Source: Microcaldota archaeon
GTDB taxonomy: Archaea; Micrarchaeota; Micrarchaeia; Anstonellales; Bilamarchaeaceae
Reading direction: 5' to 3'
DNA length: 7,034 bases
NCBI GenBank assembly: GCA_023247345.1
Contig: JAHFGR010000060.1
Span: forward strand, 1-7,034
Numbering within the stretch: position 1 is the first letter of the stretch; the number at the start of each line of letters is the position of its first letter. This document shows positions 5,244-7,034 of the stretch, in pieces. The notes beneath the pieces were generated by a model that saw nothing but the letters and a program-made list of their open reading frames with translations, was not told the origin of the DNA and ran no database searches. Made by a program: the position numbers and the translations under genes.

Positions 5244-5672
5244 ATGGGATTTCTAGATAGTTTAATGAAAGGAGAAGAAGAGAAAAACGAAACGAGCAGT
5301 AGCAGCGGGGTTCCATTTAAAGTAAATGTAAATTTTTCACCATTGAGATTAACCGCTATGAGAGATAATAAGGTAAATTTAATCGTAAGAATCGCAAATG
5401 TAAGCGGCGATGATCAGCTAGTGTCTGTAGATGCATCTCTTCCTAGAAATCAACTAGTTGGCTTTGAACCAACATGCATTCATAAAATGATCGAGAAAAA
5501 GGTTGGACAACTTAAAGCGAATGAAACAACTGAAATTGTTTTGCCAATATGGGCGAATAACCAAACAAAAGATGGAAATTATCCGATAGAAGTTACTGTA
5601 TATGCGCATTATCTCGATTACAGCAAGGTAATTAATTCTGTAAGAAAAAATATTTCTTTGAGAGTAGTATAA
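5244..5672 (+). CDS. Small conserved archaeal protein with predicted Ig-like beta-sandwich fold
   Basis: This is a 142-residue protein with no recognised enzymatic motif. The start at ATG 5244 is chosen because AAGGTGA (5232-5238) lies 5 bases upstream; the in-frame GTG at 5235 is part of that ribosome binding site. After MGFLDSLMKG and a short acidic, Ser-rich linker (to about residue 23), residues 25-142 alternate in beta-strand fashion. The core resembles CARDB/NPCBM-type Ig-like modules: VNLIVRIANVSGDDQLVSV, then KANETTEIVLPIWANN, then DGNYPIEVTVYAHYLDYS. There is no signal peptide or membrane span, so it probably stays in the cytosol, unusual for such folds. It follows arginine decarboxylase at 42 bp and ends 5 bp from the convergent GXGXG gene. 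TTTTAAAT (about 5197-5204) could be its own TATA box. Function unknown. Confidence 0.75.
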   Translation: MGFLDSLMKGEEEKNETSSSSGVPFKVNVNFSPLRLTAMRDNKVNLIVRIANVSGDDQLVSVDASLPRNQLVGFEPTCIHKMIEKKVGQLKANETTEIVLPIWANNQTKDGNYPIEVTVYAHYLDYSKVINSVRKNISLRVV

Positions 5673-5677
5673 TTAGT

Positions 5678-6778
5678 TTAAAGCAGCGCTGTTCCTTTGT
5701 TATAAATACGCCCTTTAGGTTTATAGCCGCCTGCTGCAAAACTTCTAAATTCCCCATTAAGATGAAGTTCTCCTCCATGCATGTTAAATCCTATACCATA
5801 ACCTGCATTTCCGTGTAAAATAATTGTTCCTCCTATCATGTCAGATCCAAGTCTATCTCCAGCATTGCCTTTTATGATAACGATACCATTACGCATTCCT
5901 TTGCCACTCTTATAACCAGCATCTCCTTCTACAATAACTTGCCCACCATACATACAGTATGCTAATTCCTCTGTTACATTTCCTTTTATTCTAATTAGTC
6001 CGCCTTTCATAGCCCAACCAACCATATTACCCCCGTTTCCGTATACTTTTATCTCCCCATTTTCCATTCTATTTCCAACAGCGCCGTTAGCATTGCCTCT
6101 TATTATAATCTTTCCGTCTTTCATCTCAGCACCTACAAAATCGCCGCCATCTCCATTTATTATAATAGTTCCACTTCTCATACTTTGACCTACCCATCCC
6201 TTAGAATTCCCTCTTACAGTAATTTTTCCGCTATTCATCAGATGACCAACCAATAAGTGCGCATTTCCATCTACTATCATACTTCCTTTGACGGATTCGG
6301 TTCCAAAGTCTACCCCAACATTCCCTTTTACTATTACGTTTTTTTCGTTTCTGTAGCAGAGATCTGATAATTCTTTCTGTAAATGAGTAGTATGAATGAC
6401 ATAATCACTTTCACGTCCGGCATTAATCAATGCGCTTAAGAATAGTCCTGCTTTCTGAGCAAAATAGTTTTCATCCTGAAATTCTGCGAGTGCAATACTA
6501 AAGAGTTCGACATCCTTAGCGGAATATTCCAGATCTTTTAATATTGAAAGTGATCTTTCATAATTAGAGTTAAAATTAACTAAATTATCTTTTACATCAA
6601 CTTGAAGTTCGTATGTCTGCCATGCAGCTTTTAGTTTTTTAAGAGTTTCGCTCTCTGCTACTTTGATATCTCTGACTTCATGACTTTGTATTGGGCCGTA
6701 TCTGCTAAATTTATCATGTGCCCGCGTAACAGTAGGAACAACCTTTACTAATCTTTTTGTGTCAATCATGTGAATCAT
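5678..6778 (-). CDS. GXGXG beta-helix protein, glutamate synthase C-terminal-domain type
   Basis: Residues about 146-345 of this 366-residue protein are a right-handed beta-helix. Eleven turns of exactly 19 residues carry 'I-x-I-x-G-(N/D)-x-x-x-x-x-(V/L/I)-G-x-x-M-x-x-G'. The turn glycines fall at 152, 171, 190, 209, 228, 247, 266, 285, 304, 323 and 342. This is the repeat of the GltB C-terminal domain and of formylmethanofuran dehydrogenase subunit C. Archaeal stand-alone glutamate synthase 'subunit 3' proteins are around 250 residues, so the mostly helical N-terminal part of about 145 residues is extra. No amidotransferase or FMN-domain partner is visible, so glutamate synthesis should not be assumed; a structural or scaffold role is possible. 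The start at 6778 overlaps the upstream gene by 17 bp. An alternative ATG at 6769 would reduce this to 8 bp. Neither has a GGTGA site, so translational coupling is likely. Confidence 0.8.
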   Translation of the reverse strand: MIHMIDTKRLVKVVPTVTRAHDKFSRYGPIQSHEVRDIKVAESETLKKLKAAWQTYELQVDVKDNLVNFNSNYERSLSILKDLEYSAKDVELFSIALAEFQDENYFAQKAGLFLSALINAGRESDYVIHTTHLQKELSDLCYRNEKNVIVKGNVGVDFGTESVKGSMIVDGNAHLLVGHLMNSGKITVRGNSKGWVGQSMRSGTIIINGDGGDFVGAEMKDGKIIIRGNANGAVGNRMENGEIKVYGNGGNMVGWAMKGGLIRIKGNVTEELAYCMYGGQVIVEGDAGYKSGKGMRNGIVIIKGNAGDRLGSDMIGGTIILHGNAGYGIGFNMHGGELHLNGEFRSFAAGGYKPKGRIYNKGTALL

Positions 6779-7034
6779 TTTTTTCTGGGATAGCCGCTAG
6801 TGACACTAATGCCACTCCGAGACCAACGGACCAGTCGTCGCCGGCACCGACCCTACACCCCCTGACATCGCCGTACCAGAGGTCGCGATCACGACCAAGA
6901 GGGCCCAAATAAGATGAAAATTCTAATCCCCAAAAATATCTGGAGTCTGGATGTTCTTCTACTTTTTTACCATGAGGGATCTTTGTTTCAGCATCCGGCA
7001 TGTACCAACCATTTTCTTTAGGAAAGTTTTCTAT
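6762..7034 (-). CDS. Probable DGR target protein, C-terminal part (gene continues beyond right edge)
   Basis: The frame is open from the window edge (7034) to a stop at 6764-6762, giving 90 residues of a longer protein whose start is not in the window. It begins IENFPKENGWYMPDAETKIP and continues through DSRYFWGLEFSSYLGPLGRD. A Gly/Asp/Arg/Trp-rich stretch follows, then the conserved-looking close GVALVSLAAIPEKN. The order 'RYFW ... YLG ... variable stretch ... GVALVSL' resembles the C-terminal ends of DGR-diversified, C-type-lectin-like proteins, which I recall from DPANN archaea. The Met at 7001 is internal, not a start. The base composition of codons at 6813-6902 differs sharply from the flanks. 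The gene overlaps the GXGXG gene downstream by 8-17 bp, so the two are probably one operon. Family assignment is from pattern only. Confidence 0.7.
   Translation of the reverse strand: MENFPKENGWYMPDAETKIPHGKKVEEHPDSRYFWGLEFSSYLGPLGRDRDLWYGDVRGCRVGAGDDWSVGLGVALVSLAAIPEKNDSHD
6795..6902 (-). other. Candidate DGR variable region (6813-6902) with conserved 3' end (6795-6812)
   Basis: On the coding strand 6813-6902 has 9 adenines in 90 bases, against 17 of 60 in the adjoining 6901-6960. G+C reaches 65% at 6841-6900. Of its 30 codons, 23 end in C or T, none starts AA or AT, and the only A-initial codons are two AGG. In DGRs, template adenines, mostly in AAY codons, are replaced by random bases, which leaves NNY codons and few A. 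The residues after it (ALVSLA) would be the unvaried 3' part next to the mutagenic-homology start. No template copy is present in this window. Confidence 0.55.

Noticed and set aside
6816..6905. The GC-rich patch as a recently transferred segment
   Set aside because: The skew is strand-specific (coding strand G 26, T 15, C 13, A 6 at 6841-6900) and in phase with codons inside a continuous frame, which fits adenine mutagenesis better than imported DNA.
6762..7001. A complete 79-residue gene starting at the ATG at 7001
   Set aside because: The frame stays open to the window edge (IENFPKENGWY precedes the Met), no ribosome binding site precedes 7001, and the residues upstream look like coding sequence. 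It is treated as the end of a longer gene.
1..7034. DGR template repeat, reverse transcriptase, tRNA genes or a CRISPR array
   Set aside because: Looked for on both strands by eye; I saw no A-rich copy of 6795-6902, no YxDD-type reverse transcriptase frame, no cloverleaf and no regularly spaced repeats.

Overview
The window is compact, AT-rich archaeal DNA. The evidence for an archaeon is a transcription factor E (TFE) gene, a pyruvoyl-dependent arginine decarboxylase, TATA-box promoters about 25 bases ahead of gene starts, and a recurring GGTGA-type ribosome binding site 4-6 bases before start codons. The short intergenic gaps, the Cys-pair-repeat surface lipoprotein, the Lys-rich TFE tail and a probable diversity-generating retroelement (DGR) target would fit a DPANN-type lineage such as Woesearchaeota or Pacearchaeota. 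That placement is inference, not proof.

Layout from left to right. Bases 1-115 carry what looks like the right end of an IS200/IS605-type (TnpB) element, with a CACGGC/GCCGTG hairpin. Bases 116-640 (minus) are a toxin-antitoxin remnant: an intact AbrB/MazE-type antitoxin followed by a PIN toxin that has lost its middle and is frameshifted. Bases 732-1928 (minus) hold TFE followed by a Nudix hydrolase. A 165-bp divergent region (1929-2093) with two perfect palindromes separates TFE from a GT4 glycosyltransferase (2094-3272, plus). That gene ends 13 bp inside an oppositely oriented lipoprotein gene (3260-4507, minus). A second divergent region leads to arginine decarboxylase (4653-5201, plus) and a small Ig-like conserved protein (5244-5672, plus). 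Five bases later, on the minus strand, is a protein made of eleven 19-residue turns of the glutamate-synthase GXGXG type (5678-6778). It overlaps the 3' end of a gene that runs off the right edge (6762 to beyond 7034).

The most interesting signal is in that last gene. Ninety bases near its 3' end (6813-6902) are GC-rich and strikingly poor in adenine on the coding strand (9 of 90). Twenty-three of the 30 codons end in C or T, and none begins AA or AT. This is the pattern expected of a DGR variable region, where template adenines have been replaced, and it sits at the C terminus as in known DGR targets. No reverse transcriptase or template repeat is visible here, so the call needs the neighbouring sequence or the whole genome.

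The genes do not form one pathway. They are housekeeping functions (transcription initiation, polyamine synthesis, envelope glycosylation) interleaved with decayed mobile or defence material on the left and a probable accessory diversification target on the right.
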